Shown: in pieces, positions 1 through 10,164 of the stretch
Position numbering within the stretch: the stretch's first letter is position 1
How the letters are laid out: every line of letters starts with the position of its first letter
From: Thermoflexales bacterium
GTDB lineage: Bacteria > Chloroflexota > Anaerolineae > Fen-1058
Length of the DNA: 10,238 nt
Assembly (NCBI GenBank): GCA_016931085.1
Contig: JAFGFO010000167.1
Span: 1-10,238 of the forward strand
Direction of reading: 5' to 3'
Program-made: the position numbers and the translations under genes
Notes under the pieces: generated by a model
What the model saw: only the letters and a program-made list of their open reading frames with translations
Told to the model about the DNA's origin: nothing
The model's database searches: none

Positions 1-1165
1 CATGACGGCCACTCCCATCCCGCGCACCTTGTACCTGAGCCTGACCGGCGTGCGCGACATCAGCACGATCGAGACCCCGCCCGAAGAACGGCTGCCGGTG
101 CTTACCCATGTCGGCAAGTATGACGACAAGCTGGTGCGCACAGCCATCCTGCGTGAGCTGGACCGGGGCGGGCAGGTGTACTTTGTCCACAACCGTGTGC
201 AGGGCATTGAGCAAATCCATCGGCGGCTGGCGGCGGTGGTGCCCGAGGCGAGCATCGCCGTCGCCCACGGGCAAATGGCCGAGGACAAGTTGGAAAACGT
301 CATGGTCGACTTTGTCGTGGGCAAAATAGACGTGCTGCTGTCGACGGTCATCATCGAGAGCGGGCTGGATATCCCCAACGCCAACACGCTGATCGTCAAC
401 CGCGCCGATTGGTTCGGGCTGGCGCAGTTGTACCAGTTGCGCGGGCGGGTGGGGCGCAGCGCGACGCGCGCTTACGCCTATTTCCTGTACGATCGGGACT
501 CGGCCCTTTCGGAAGAATCGCGCCAGCGCCTCGAGACGATTCGCGAAGCCAGCGAGCTGGGCGCCGGCTATTCCATCGCCATGCGTGACCTGGAGATACG
601 CGGCGCCGGGGATATCCTGGGCACACGCCAGAGCGGCCATATTGCCGCCGTCGGCTTTGACTTGTACACGCGCCTGCTGGCGCACGCGGTCGAGGAGCTG
701 CGCGCCGAGCGCCAGGGACTTGCCCCGCCGCCATTACCCACCCAGGGCGTGACGATCGACCTGCCACTGGCAGCGTTTCTGCCCACCACTTATGTCCCCG
801 ACGAGGCGCTGCGGCTGCAGTTGTACCGCCGCCTGGCCAAGCTCGACACGGCCCAAGGCATTGCCGACATCGAGCAGGAATTGTCCGATCGCTTTGGGGC
901 ACTCCCGGAGCCGGCAGCCGACCTGATCTTTCAACTGCGGCTCAAGGTGCTGGCGCAGCAAGCCAGGGTGGCGGCCATCAGCCTGAGCGGCGGGCAATTC
1001 GCCCTCAAGGCCGACTGGTTGGAGACGGCCAGCTGCTCCCGCCTGCAGCAGTTGCTGGGCGAGCTGGCCTTTGTCTCCAGGCGGCAGATCAATATCCCGC
1101 GCCATCGGGAGCAGGATTGGCGCCAGGTGTTGGCGGTGGTGCTGGAAAAGCTGGCGGAGACGTAA
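1..1165 (+). CDS. mfd: Transcription-repair coupling factor Mfd, C-terminal part (5' end outside window)
   Basis: This is the C-terminal third of Mfd, the SF2 DNA translocase that pushes stalled RNA polymerase off damaged templates and recruits UvrA. The reading frame is open at the left edge, with the first full codon at base 2, so the true start lies outside. Visible residues are numbered from that codon. Helicase motif III (TATPIPRTL) is at 2-10, motif IV (GQVYFVHNRV) at 57-66, motif V (STVIIESGLDIPNANTLIV) at about 114-132 and motif VI (QLYQLRGRVGRS) at 142-153. The translocation (TRG) region, including MRDLEIRGAGDILGTRQSG, spans about 155-215. The last 140 residues match the position of the autoinhibitory TRCF/D7 domain. 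That domain and the wording of the TRG region distinguish Mfd from RecG. About 387 of the roughly 1100-1200 residues usual for Mfd are present. The stop TAA at 1163-1165 directly abuts a perfect palindrome. The gene is GC-rich (68% in bases 601-660, hand count) and intact in this part. Confidence 0.95.
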   Translation, partial: MTATPIPRTLYLSLTGVRDISTIETPPEERLPVLTHVGKYDDKLVRTAILRELDRGGQVYFVHNRVQGIEQIHRRLAAVVPEASIAVAHGQMAEDKLENVMVDFVVGKIDVLLSTVIIESGLDIPNANTLIVNRADWFGLAQLYQLRGRVGRSATRAYAYFLYDRDSALSEESRQRLETIREASELGAGYSIAMRDLEIRGAGDILGTRQSGHIAAVGFDLYTRLLAHAVEELRAERQGLAPPPLPTQGVTIDLPLAAFLPTTYVPDEALRLQLYRRLAKLDTAQGIADIEQELSDRFGALPEPAADLIFQLRLKVLAQQARVAAISLSGGQFALKADWLETASCSRLQQLLGELAFVSRRQINIPRHREQDWRQVLAVVLEKLAET

Positions 1166-1198
1166 ACGTGACCGTCACCTCGAAGGTGACGGTCACGT
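1166..1198. repeat. Left perfect palindrome of the RAYT unit (REP-like hairpin)
   Basis: The 15-base arm ACGTGACCGTCACCT (1166-1180) is followed by loop CGA and the exact reverse complement AGGTGACGGTCACGT (1184-1198). It begins on the base after the mfd stop codon and ends 15 bases before the transposase ATG. It resembles the palindrome at 1802-1834, and two stem differences between them are compensated. The likely role is a REP-type DNA hairpin recognised by the adjacent RAYT. It could also form an RNA hairpin ending mfd transcription, but no T-run follows it on either strand, so it is not a classical intrinsic terminator. Confidence 0.9.
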
Positions 1199-1213
1199 AC
1201 AGAGGTGGATCAC

Positions 1214-1825
1214 ATGCCACAGCGAGACGTTCAATTTGCCCAAGGGCAATACTATCACATCTATAACCGTGGCATTGGACGGCAGCCTATCTTCAGAGAA
1301 AGCGATAATTACCTCTACGTATTGCGCTTGATGAAGAAATATGCTGTCGAGTTTCAAGTGACTGTGATTGCCTACTGTCTGATGCCAAATCATTATCATT
1401 TCCTGTTGCGGCAAGATGGCGAATACTCCGTCGGCTTATTCCCTCAACGCATTTTTAACAGCTATACCAAAGCTTTCAACAAACGTTATAGCGAAACAGG
1501 TACACTCTTTGCGGGGCGTTATAAGGCTGTCCATATAGGCAAAGATGAATACTTGCTTCACCTATGCCGCTATATCCACGCTAATCCAGTCAAAGCTGGG
1601 CTGGTGACGTATTTGGAAGATTGGCCCTATTCGAATTATCACGAGTGGATTGGCACACGCCAGGGTACACTGATCGACCACGATTGGGCGCGCGGCCATT
1701 TTCCTACCGCCTACGCCTACCGCCAATTTGTGCTGGACTATGTGACCGGGTTGGACAAGTTGCCAGAGGGTGTGAAGAAAGTGCTTGTCACCTTTGAGAG
1801 AAAGTGCCCGTCACCTTCAAGGTGA
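1214..1825 (+). CDS. REP-associated tyrosine transposase (RAYT, Y1/IS200-like family)
   Basis: This 203-aa protein belongs to the HUH/Y1 transposase superfamily, which cuts single-stranded DNA at hairpins through a 5'-phosphotyrosine. The N-terminal block YYHIYNRGIGRQPIF (13-27) is typical of the RAYT branch. The metal-binding HUH motif is NHYH, with H60 and H62, inside AYCLMPNHYHFLL. Downstream, FAGRYKAV (99-106) and EYLLHLCRYIHANPVKAGLV (112-130) carry the candidate catalytic tyrosine. Y113 fits best by spacing to the E. coli protein, with Y120 as the alternative. The length is usual for a complete RAYT. I chose ATG 1214 over GTG 1205 because AGAGG at 1201-1205 gives a ribosome site 8 nt upstream, whereas GTG 1205 would overlap it. 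The TGA stop (1823-1825) lies inside the right palindrome. Bases 1261-1380 are about 44% GC by hand count, far below the flanking genes, which suggests separate origin. All key residues look intact. No partner OrfB gene is present. Confidence 0.92.
   Translation: MPQRDVQFAQGQYYHIYNRGIGRQPIFRESDNYLYVLRLMKKYAVEFQVTVIAYCLMPNHYHFLLRQDGEYSVGLFPQRIFNSYTKAFNKRYSETGTLFAGRYKAVHIGKDEYLLHLCRYIHANPVKAGLVTYLEDWPYSNYHEWIGTRQGTLIDHDWARGHFPTAYAYRQFVLDYVTGLDKLPEGVKKVLVTFERKCPSPSR
1779..1794. repeat. Partial copy of the palindrome arm inside the transposase 3' end
   Basis: AAGTGCTTGTCACCTT (1779-1794) matches the left arm of the nearby palindrome, AAGTGCCCGTCACCTT (1802-1817), at 14 of 16 bases, in the same orientation and 23 bp upstream. 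It has no opposite arm, so it is a half-site. It lies within the codons for residues KVLVTFE of the transposase. It may be a remnant of a duplicated or recombined palindrome. Confidence 0.6.
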
Positions 1826-1834
1826 CGGGCACTT
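1802..1834. repeat. Right perfect palindrome of the RAYT unit (REP-like hairpin)
   Basis: The 16-base arm AAGTGCCCGTCACCTT (1802-1817) is followed by a single C and its exact reverse complement (1819-1834). As a foldable hairpin this is a 15-bp stem with loop TCA. It contains the transposase stop codon (1823-1825) and ends 5 bases before the rpoB stop codon on the other strand. Relative to the left palindrome, stem positions 2 (C to A) and 6 (A to C) changed together with their partners. It may act as the 3' hairpin of both convergent transcripts, although no convincing T-tract follows on either strand. Confidence 0.9.
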
Positions 1835-1839
1835 GAAAA

Positions 1840-5796
<3,957 letters not shown>

Positions 5797-5853
5797 CCGT
5801 TCCACTCCTGTGTAAAATCTCGCTCTACTGGGCATTCGCCGCAGCAAAAAAAC

Positions 5854-5882
5854 ATTATACCAGCAAGTGCGTTTTCTGTCAA
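5854..5882 (-). promoter_or_regulatory. Consensus sigma-70-type promoter of rpoB
   Basis: On the minus strand, TTGACA (complement of 5877-5882) and TATAAT (complement of 5854-5859) are separated by exactly 17 bases. Both hexamers match the consensus 6/6. Transcription should start near 5847, giving an untranslated leader of about 50 nt before the rpoB ATG at 5796. This indicates that rpoB is transcribed strongly as the first gene of its own unit instead of from an upstream rplJ-rplL operon. Confidence 0.9.
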
Positions 5883-5891
5883 AATGCCCTG

Positions 5892-5910
5892 GGGGCGGCA
5901 ACCCCGCCCC
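5892..5910. repeat. GC-rich hairpin between the two divergent promoters
   Basis: GGGGCGG (5892-5898) and CCGCCCC (5904-5910) form a 7-bp GC-only stem around loop CAACC. It sits just upstream of the rpoB -35 box and upstream of the -10 box of the divergent gene. On the minus strand it reads TAGGGGCGGGGTTGCCGCCC, which resembles short dispersed GC-rich palindromic repeats found in some cyanobacterial and Chloroflexota intergenic regions (from memory). It could be a regulator site, a supercoiling-sensitive element or only a repeat insertion. Confidence 0.55.
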
Positions 5911-5934
5911 TACCCAACGCGCGCGGGATTGAGG

Positions 5935-5940
5935 TATAAT
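5935..5940 (+). promoter_or_regulatory. Candidate -10 box for the ParB-like/universal stress gene
   Basis: A perfect TATAAT lies 33 bases before the chosen ATG at 5974. At 16-18 bases further upstream there is no good -35 hexamer (the region reads ACCCAA and similar), and no TGn extension precedes it. The box may therefore depend on an activator or an alternative sigma factor, or it may simply be weak. The predicted start is near 5947. Confidence 0.55.
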
Positions 5941-5973
5941 GGTGTTAGTTTCTCGAGTGGTGTAGGTGGAGTG

Positions 5974-7701
5974 ATGAGTTTTTCGTCGGCGTTGGATAAT
6001 TTTCGCCGCGCGCGCCAGCGGGCGGCTATGGAGGAAATCGTAGCCCGCCTGGCCGGCCGTTCGGCGGATTTGCTGTCTTTTGAACAAGCCCGCCAAAAGC
6101 TTAGAGCTAAAGGCAGCCAGCCCCAGGGACTGCGCGAAATCCCGCTGGATGCGATCGTGGGCAGCACGGGCCGCTACTATGACTTTACCCGCAGCTTTCT
6201 ACCCCGCTGTGACAGCGATGCCGAGCGCTGGGCGCGGGTCGAGATGGCCGTGGGTGAGCTGGCGTCCATGCCGCCGATTTGGGTCTATAAAATCGGCCAG
6301 GCTTATTTTGTCGACGACGGCCATCACCGTGTCTCGGTGGCCCGCACGCTCGGCGCCAAGCACATCCGGGCCTACGTCATCGAGGTTCGCACCAAGGTGC
6401 CTCTGTCACCTTCTGACCAGCCGGACGACCTGATTTGGAAGGCTGAATACGCCGACTTTCTGGAACGCACTCACTTGGACGAGCTGCGTCCGGGGATGAA
6501 TCTGAGCGTGACCGTCCCTGGCCAGTACCGGGTGCTGGAGGAACAAATCGAGGCCCGCCGTTATCTGCTGGAGCAAAAGCAAAAGAAAGAGTTGGCCTAT
6601 CCCCAGGCGGCGGCACACTGGTACGACGAGGTCTACCTGCCGGTCATGCGCGTGATCCGGCGGCAAGCTGTCTTGCGGGATTTCCCTGGCCGGACCGAGA
6701 CCGATCTCTACGTGTGGGTCTCGGAACATCGCGCGGCGCTGGTCGAAGAGCTGGGCTGGGACGTGTGGCCCGACACGGCCGCTGTTCACCTGTCGGCGCG
6801 CTTCAGCCCGCGCCTGCGGCGGGTGGCTGCCCGCGTTGGCGACAAGCTGCGAGAGGCGCTCGTACCTGGCGGGCTTGAGGCCGGCCCGCCGCCTGGCCTG
6901 TGGCGCAGTGAGCACCAGCAAGCCCAGGAGAAGGATCGCATGTTTTGCGACATCCTGGTGCCCGTCAGCGGCCATGAGCCTGGCTGGCGCGCGCTCGATC
7001 AGGCCCTGGAGATCGCCCGGCGCGAAGAAGGCTCGCTCCTGCACGGCCTGCACATCGTGCCCTCCCAGGCGCGCCAGGCCGAGCCGGAAACGTTGGCGAT
7101 CAAGACCCGCTTCGAGCAGCGCTGCCAGGAAGCCGCGGTCGTGGGGAACTTGATCGTCGAGATAGGCAAGGTGGCCGACAAGATCGTCGAGTGGGGCCGG
7201 TGGGCCGACTTGCTCGTGCTGAACCTGGCTCACCCTCCCGCGCCTCGAGCCTTGTCCCGGCTGAGCTCGGGCTTTCGTGCCATCATCCGGCGCTGCCCCA
7301 CGCCGCTGTTGGCCGTGCCTGGTCTCAGCCGTCCCCTGGAGCGGGCGCTGCTGGCCTACGATGGCAGCGCCAAGGCCAACGAGGCGCTGTTTATGGCAGC
7401 TTACCTGGCGAGCCAGCGGCAGATTGACCTGACCGTCCTGACCGTGGTCGAGCCGGGCCGCACCTCCTCCGCGGCGAGCGTGCAGGCCCGGACATACCTG
7501 GAGGGGCACCAGGTGCAGGCGACCTTTTTGCAGCAGCGTGGGCCGGTGGGCGAGGTCATCACGGGAGCAGCCGGAGCCTACCAGGTTGATGTGATTATCA
7601 TGGGGGGCTATGGCTTCAGGCCACTGTTGGAGGCAGCCTTGGGCAGCACGGTGGATGAGGTGCTGCGCACAAGCCAACGCCCGCTGCTGATTTGTCGATA
7701 G
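5974..7701 (+). CDS. ParB/sulfiredoxin-like domain fused to tandem universal stress protein (USP) domains
   Basis: This 575-aa soluble protein has three parts. Residues about 35-135 resemble the ParB/sulfiredoxin fold. [20 protein letters not shown] ends in the nucleotide-loop-like DGHHR (D115-R119), followed by [19 protein letters not shown]. Residues about 140-320 are helical and charged, with [18 protein letters not shown] followed by [15 protein letters not shown] and [18 protein letters not shown] cannot name this region with confidence. From M323 ([11 protein letters not shown]) two USP domains follow, about 323-450 and 455-575. The second keeps the ATP-binding pattern G-2x-G-9x-G-S ([15 protein letters not shown]). 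In the first the pattern is degenerate ([17 protein letters not shown]). I chose ATG 5974 because AGGTGG at 5964-5969 precedes it and an upstream extension would cross the promoter region. There are no membrane segments. The gene is divergent from rpoB. A nucleotide-sensing stress role is inference; the target is unknown. Confidence 0.85.
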   Translation: MSFSSALDNFRRARQRAAMEEIVARLAGRSADLLSFEQARQKLRAKGSQPQGLREIPLDAIVGSTGRYYDFTRSFLPRCDSDAERWARVEMAVGELASMPPIWVYKIGQAYFVDDGHHRVSVARTLGAKHIRAYVIEVRTKVPLSPSDQPDDLIWKAEYADFLERTHLDELRPGMNLSVTVPGQYRVLEEQIEARRYLLEQKQKKELAYPQAAAHWYDEVYLPVMRVIRRQAVLRDFPGRTETDLYVWVSEHRAALVEELGWDVWPDTAAVHLSARFSPRLRRVAARVGDKLREALVPGGLEAGPPPGLWRSEHQQAQEKDRMFCDILVPVSGHEPGWRALDQALEIARREEGSLLHGLHIVPSQARQAEPETLAIKTRFEQRCQEAAVVGNLIVEIGKVADKIVEWGRWADLLVLNLAHPPAPRALSRLSSGFRAIIRRCPTPLLAVPGLSRPLERALLAYDGSAKANEALFMAAYLASQRQIDLTVLTVVEPGRTSSAASVQARTYLEGHQVQATFLQQRGPVGEVITGAAGAYQVDVIIMGGYGFRPLLEAALGSTVDEVLRTSQRPLLICR

Positions 7702-7826
7702 CTTGAGGGATGGATATAACGGGAGGAAATAGCCTGGCTCTCAAGATGCAAAACGCGGACGGCGCCTGGTCGGCGTTCTCCAACAACGCGTTCTGGCCGC
7801 ATTTCGGACTGTTTTTGCCATTGATA

Positions 7827-7856
7827 TTGAGGTGACTTGCAAAACTGTGGTATCAT
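7827..7856 (+). promoter_or_regulatory. Candidate promoter of the aminotransferase gene
   Basis: TTGAGG (7827-7832) and TATCAT (7851-7856) are separated by 18 bases and match the consensus hexamers at 4/6 and 5/6. The predicted start near 7863 leaves a leader of about 30 nt before the ATG at 7893. The 191-bp gap from 7702 to 7892 otherwise shows only this promoter, the ribosome site and a doubtful 41-codon open frame (7710-7835). Confidence 0.5.
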
Positions 7857-7892
7857 GGTTCATCATAGCGCATAATCATGGAGGGTAGGACG

Positions 7893-9059
7893 ATGAAAGA
7901 CAGAAAATTGCTCATGATCCCCGGCCCCATCGAATTCACTCCCGAGGTGATGCGGGCGATGGGCATGCCCACCGCCAGCCACGTCGCGCCCAACTTTATC
8001 GAGGCCTTTGGCCAGGCTCTGGAACGGCTGCGCGCCGTGTTCTCATGCCCTGGTGGACAGCCCTTCGTGGTGGCCGGCTCGGGCACGCTGGGGCTGGATA
8101 TGGCCGCCGCCAACCTGATCGAGCCGGGCGACCGGGCCTTGGTGGTCAATACCGGCTACTTTAGCGATCGCTTTGCGACCATCCTGGAGCGCTACGGCGC
8201 ACGCGTCACTCACGTCAAGTCGCCCGTTGTCGGCGATGCGCCGGCCTTGGAGGACGTGGAGGTCGCGCTACAAGTGGGTAAGTACAAGCTGATGACCATC
8301 ACCCACGTGGATACCTCCACGGCCGTCGGGGCGGACGTACAAGGCCTGGCAGCGTTGGGCTGCCAGTATGGGACACTGGTGGTGGTGGACGGCGTGTGCT
8401 CGGTGGCCGGCGAGGAGCTGCGCCAGGAGGAGTGGGGCGTTGATCTGGTTCTGACCGCCTCGCAGAAGGCGATCGGCGTGCCGCCTGGCCTGGCCCTGGT
8501 GGTGGCCAGCCCTCGGGCCTTGGCCGTGTTCCACGAGCGCCAGGCCCTGGTGGGCAGCTATTACGCCGACTGGACGAACTGGCTGCCCATCATGCGAGCC
8601 TACGAGGCTCGCGAACCCAGTTACTTTGGCACGCCGCCGGTGAACCTGGTCTGGGCGCTCGACGTGAGCCTGGGGCAGATCCTGGACGAGGGATTGGACG
8701 CCCGCTTCGCCCGCCACCGCAAGCTGAGCCAGGCTTTCAAGGCTGCCGTAACAGCCTTGGGGTTGAAGCAGGTGCCGCTCAGCCCTGACAAGGCGGCCAA
8801 TACCCTGACCGCCCCCTATTACCCGGCCGGGGTGGATGCTTCGGTGTTGAAGCACATCGCTGCGGCCGGGGCGATCCTGGCCGGCGGCTTGCACCCCCAG
8901 ATCAAGGCGCAGTATTTTCGCGTCGGTCACATGGGCGCGGTCACGGCTGCTGATGTCCTGGCCACCGTGGGGGCGATTGAAAAGGGATTGGCCCATGCTG
9001 GCTACAAATTCGAGCTGGGCACGGGCTTGGCTGCAGCGCAGGCGCTGCTGCTGGCATAA
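7893..9059 (+). CDS. Class V aminotransferase, alanine/serine-glyoxylate type
   Basis: This 388-aa pyridoxal-phosphate enzyme of fold type I most likely transfers an amino group from alanine or serine to glyoxylate, giving glycine. The start motif LLMIPGPIEFTPEVM lies at 6-20. GSGT at 62-65 fits the cofactor phosphate-binding loop. D166 in VVVDGVCSVAGEE is the expected aspartate for the pyridinium nitrogen. K192 in TASQKAIGVPPG is the Schiff-base lysine, and this S-Q-K-A-x-x-x-P-P-G wording is characteristic of the alanine-glyoxylate aminotransferase group. R343 in FRVGHMG is the likely substrate carboxylate ligand. ATG 7893 was chosen over ATG 7878 because GGAGGG at 7880-7885 gives a 7-nt spacing. 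Length is normal and no defect is seen. The next reading frame downstream is a 15-codon glcD-like tail, suggesting former pairing with glycolate oxidase. The amino donor cannot be decided from sequence alone. Confidence 0.88.
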   Translation: MKDRKLLMIPGPIEFTPEVMRAMGMPTASHVAPNFIEAFGQALERLRAVFSCPGGQPFVVAGSGTLGLDMAAANLIEPGDRALVVNTGYFSDRFATILERYGARVTHVKSPVVGDAPALEDVEVALQVGKYKLMTITHVDTSTAVGADVQGLAALGCQYGTLVVVDGVCSVAGEELRQEEWGVDLVLTASQKAIGVPPGLALVVASPRALAVFHERQALVGSYYADWTNWLPIMRAYEAREPSYFGTPPVNLVWALDVSLGQILDEGLDARFARHRKLSQAFKAAVTALGLKQVPLSPDKAANTLTAPYYPAGVDASVLKHIAAAGAILAGGLHPQIKAQYFRVGHMGAVTAADVLATVGAIEKGLAHAGYKFELGTGLAAAQALLLA

Positions 9060-9060
9060 T

Positions 9061-9105
9061 TTTGATCCCAACGGCATCCTGAATCCCGGCAAGATTTTCC
9101 CCTGA
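9061..9105 (+). pseudogene. C-terminal remnant of a GlcD-like FAD-linked oxidase gene
   Basis: One base after the aminotransferase TAA, in another frame, 14 codons read FDPNGILNPGKIFP and end in TGA. This is very close to the terminal motif of glycolate oxidase GlcD and related FAD-binding oxidases, whose last residues are typically of the form FDPxGxLNPGKIF. The codons before it in the same frame (…RRCCWHN) do not resemble GlcD, so the similarity starts abruptly at the aminotransferase stop. It looks like the last 15 codons of a deleted gene. Chance similarity or an assembly deletion are the alternatives. Confidence 0.65.
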
Positions 9106-9106
9106 T

Positions 9107-9817
9107 ATGGCAGCGTTGTCCGACTCACCCCGGCGTGGCTGGCTGGCTGGCGTCTCGCAGGCGATCCCGATCGTGATGGGCTACGTGCCGATTGGCCTGG
9201 CGTATGGTGTCCTGGCTCAAAAAGCTGGCCTTTCGGCGCTCAACACCGTGATGATGTCGCTGATCGTGTTTGCCGGCTCGTCGCAGTTTATCGCCGTTGG
9301 CTTGTTTGCAGCCGGCGCGCCGGCGGTTTCGATCATTCTCACCACCTTCGTGGTCAATTTGCGCCACCTGCTCATGTCGGCCGCCATTTCGCCTTTCCTC
9401 AAGTCGTGGCGCAGTTTCCAGTTGGCTGCGTTTGCCTACCAGTTGACTGATGAGACCTTTGCCGTTCACGTGGCCCGTTTTGCCTCCCTTGGCCCGGACA
9501 AGGCTGAGGCCTTTGTAGTTAATGTGTCTGCCCAATCTGCCTGGGTGCTTGGGACAACGCTGGGGGTGATGTTGGGCCGGGCGATTGCCGACGTCGAGCC
9601 GCTTGGGCTGGACTATGCCTTGCCGGCCATGTTCATCGCCCTGCTGGTCATGCAGATCCAGCATCGCCTTCATGTGGGAGTGGCCTGCCTGGCGGGCGCC
9701 GCGGCGGTGGGCATGTCGCTGATGGGGATTGATCAGTGGAGTGTTATCATCGCCACCGTGTTGGGGGCAACGGCGGGGGTGATAGGAGAGCAATGGATCA
9801 ACAAGCCGTCTTCCTGA
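9107..9817 (+). CDS. azlC: AzlC family branched-chain amino acid exporter, large subunit
   Basis: This 236-aa integral membrane protein is the large subunit of the LIV-E type exporter (AzlCD in Bacillus, YgaZH in E. coli, BrnFE in Corynebacterium). It works with the small AzlD subunit to move valine, leucine, isoleucine or similar compounds out of the cell. Family blocks are visible: PIVMGYVPIGLAYGVLA (21-37), FAGSSQF (55-61), NLRHLLMSAAISPF (84-97), LTDETFA (113-119) and LPAMFIALLVMQIQHR (172-187). Hydrophobic segments suggest five to seven membrane spans. The ATG at 9107 has no clear ribosome site. It lies 1 nt after the stop of the GlcD-like remnant, which suggests it was once translationally coupled to that gene. 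Its 3' end overlaps azlD by 25 bp. Exact substrates cannot be told. Confidence 0.9.
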   Translation: MAALSDSPRRGWLAGVSQAIPIVMGYVPIGLAYGVLAQKAGLSALNTVMMSLIVFAGSSQFIAVGLFAAGAPAVSIILTTFVVNLRHLLMSAAISPFLKSWRSFQLAAFAYQLTDETFAVHVARFASLGPDKAEAFVVNVSAQSAWVLGTTLGVMLGRAIADVEPLGLDYALPAMFIALLVMQIQHRLHVGVACLAGAAAVGMSLMGIDQWSVIIATVLGATAGVIGEQWINKPSS

Positions 9818-10128
9818 CCATGGTGGGCATGCTGGTCGTCACCTATGGACCGCGCCTGGCGCCGATCTGGTTCCTGTCGTCGCGGACGCTTCCGGCATTG
9901 CTCGTGGCCTGGCTGCGTTACGTGCCGGTGGCGGTGCTGTCGGCCATGTTGTTCCCGGCCTTGTTTGTGCGTTCTGGCGGGCTTGACGTGGGGCTGGGCA
10001 ACCTGTTCTTGTGGGCAGCCGTGCCCACTTTTCTCATTGCCTGGAGGCAGCGCAGCCTGTTTGGGGCGGTGATTGTTGGCATGGTTGTGGTTGCCGTGGC
10101 GCGGGCTGTGTTGGCGCTCCAAGGTTGA
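9793..10128 (+). CDS. azlD: AzlD family branched-chain amino acid exporter, small subunit
   Basis: This 111-aa, very hydrophobic protein has about four membrane segments (VFLTMVGMLVVTYG; LPALLVAWLRYVPVAVLSAML; LGNLFLWAAVPTFLIAW; LFGAVIVGMVVVAVARAVLAL). The TYGPRLAPI and RYVPVAVLSAML blocks are typical of AzlD. The size and the overlap with azlC support a two-subunit exporter made by coupled translation. ATG 9793 was chosen because AGGAG at 9784-9788 precedes it by 4 nt. Starting upstream at 9736 would greatly lengthen the overlap and lacks such a site. Its TGA stop (10126-10128) lies inside the -35 box of the following tRNA promoter. Confidence 0.88.
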   Translation: MDQQAVFLTMVGMLVVTYGPRLAPIWFLSSRTLPALLVAWLRYVPVAVLSAMLFPALFVRSGGLDVGLGNLFLWAAVPTFLIAWRQRSLFGAVIVGMVVVAVARAVLALQG

Positions 10129-10153
10129 CAACTTGAGCCAATTAGAGTATCAT
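10125..10153 (+). promoter_or_regulatory. Consensus promoter of the tRNA gene
   Basis: TTGACA (10125-10130, 6/6) and TATCAT (10148-10153, 5/6) are separated by exactly 17 bases. The expected start near 10160 is about 5 nt before the tRNA. The -35 box includes the azlD stop codon, so the azlCD unit and the tRNA unit are packed without a spacer. Confidence 0.85.
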
Positions 10154-10164
10154 TAGTTCACTCT

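Noticed and set aside
1166..1198. An intrinsic terminator for mfd.
   Set aside because: The stem is strong, but no T-run follows on the plus strand (ACAGAGG), so I list it as a REP-like palindrome only.
1205..1213. GTG at 1205 as the transposase start.
   Set aside because: It overlaps the ribosome-binding AGAGG itself, while ATG 1214 has ideal spacing and begins close to the conserved YHIYNRG block.
5797..6096. A 100-residue N-terminal extension of RpoB reading through from 6096.
   Set aside because: It crosses the consensus rpoB promoter and overlaps the divergent gene, its sequence is low-quality coding, and a good ribosome site precedes the ATG at 5796.
6394..6413. AAGGTGCCTCTGTCACCTTC in the stress-protein gene resembles the RAYT palindrome arm.
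   Set aside because: It needs several gaps to align, has no opposite arm, and encodes a natural-looking stretch of the protein (KVPLSPS).
6406..7677. A 423-codon minus-strand frame opposite the stress-protein gene.
   Set aside because: Its product is rich in Q, H, R and G like other GC-driven shadow frames, and the plus strand has clear domain motifs.
7710..7835. A 41-codon open frame starting ATG between the stress gene and the aminotransferase.
   Set aside because: The purine-rich stretch sits directly against the ATG with no usable spacing. The product resembles nothing I recognise, and its end overlaps the candidate aminotransferase promoter. Such frames are expected by chance in GC-rich DNA.
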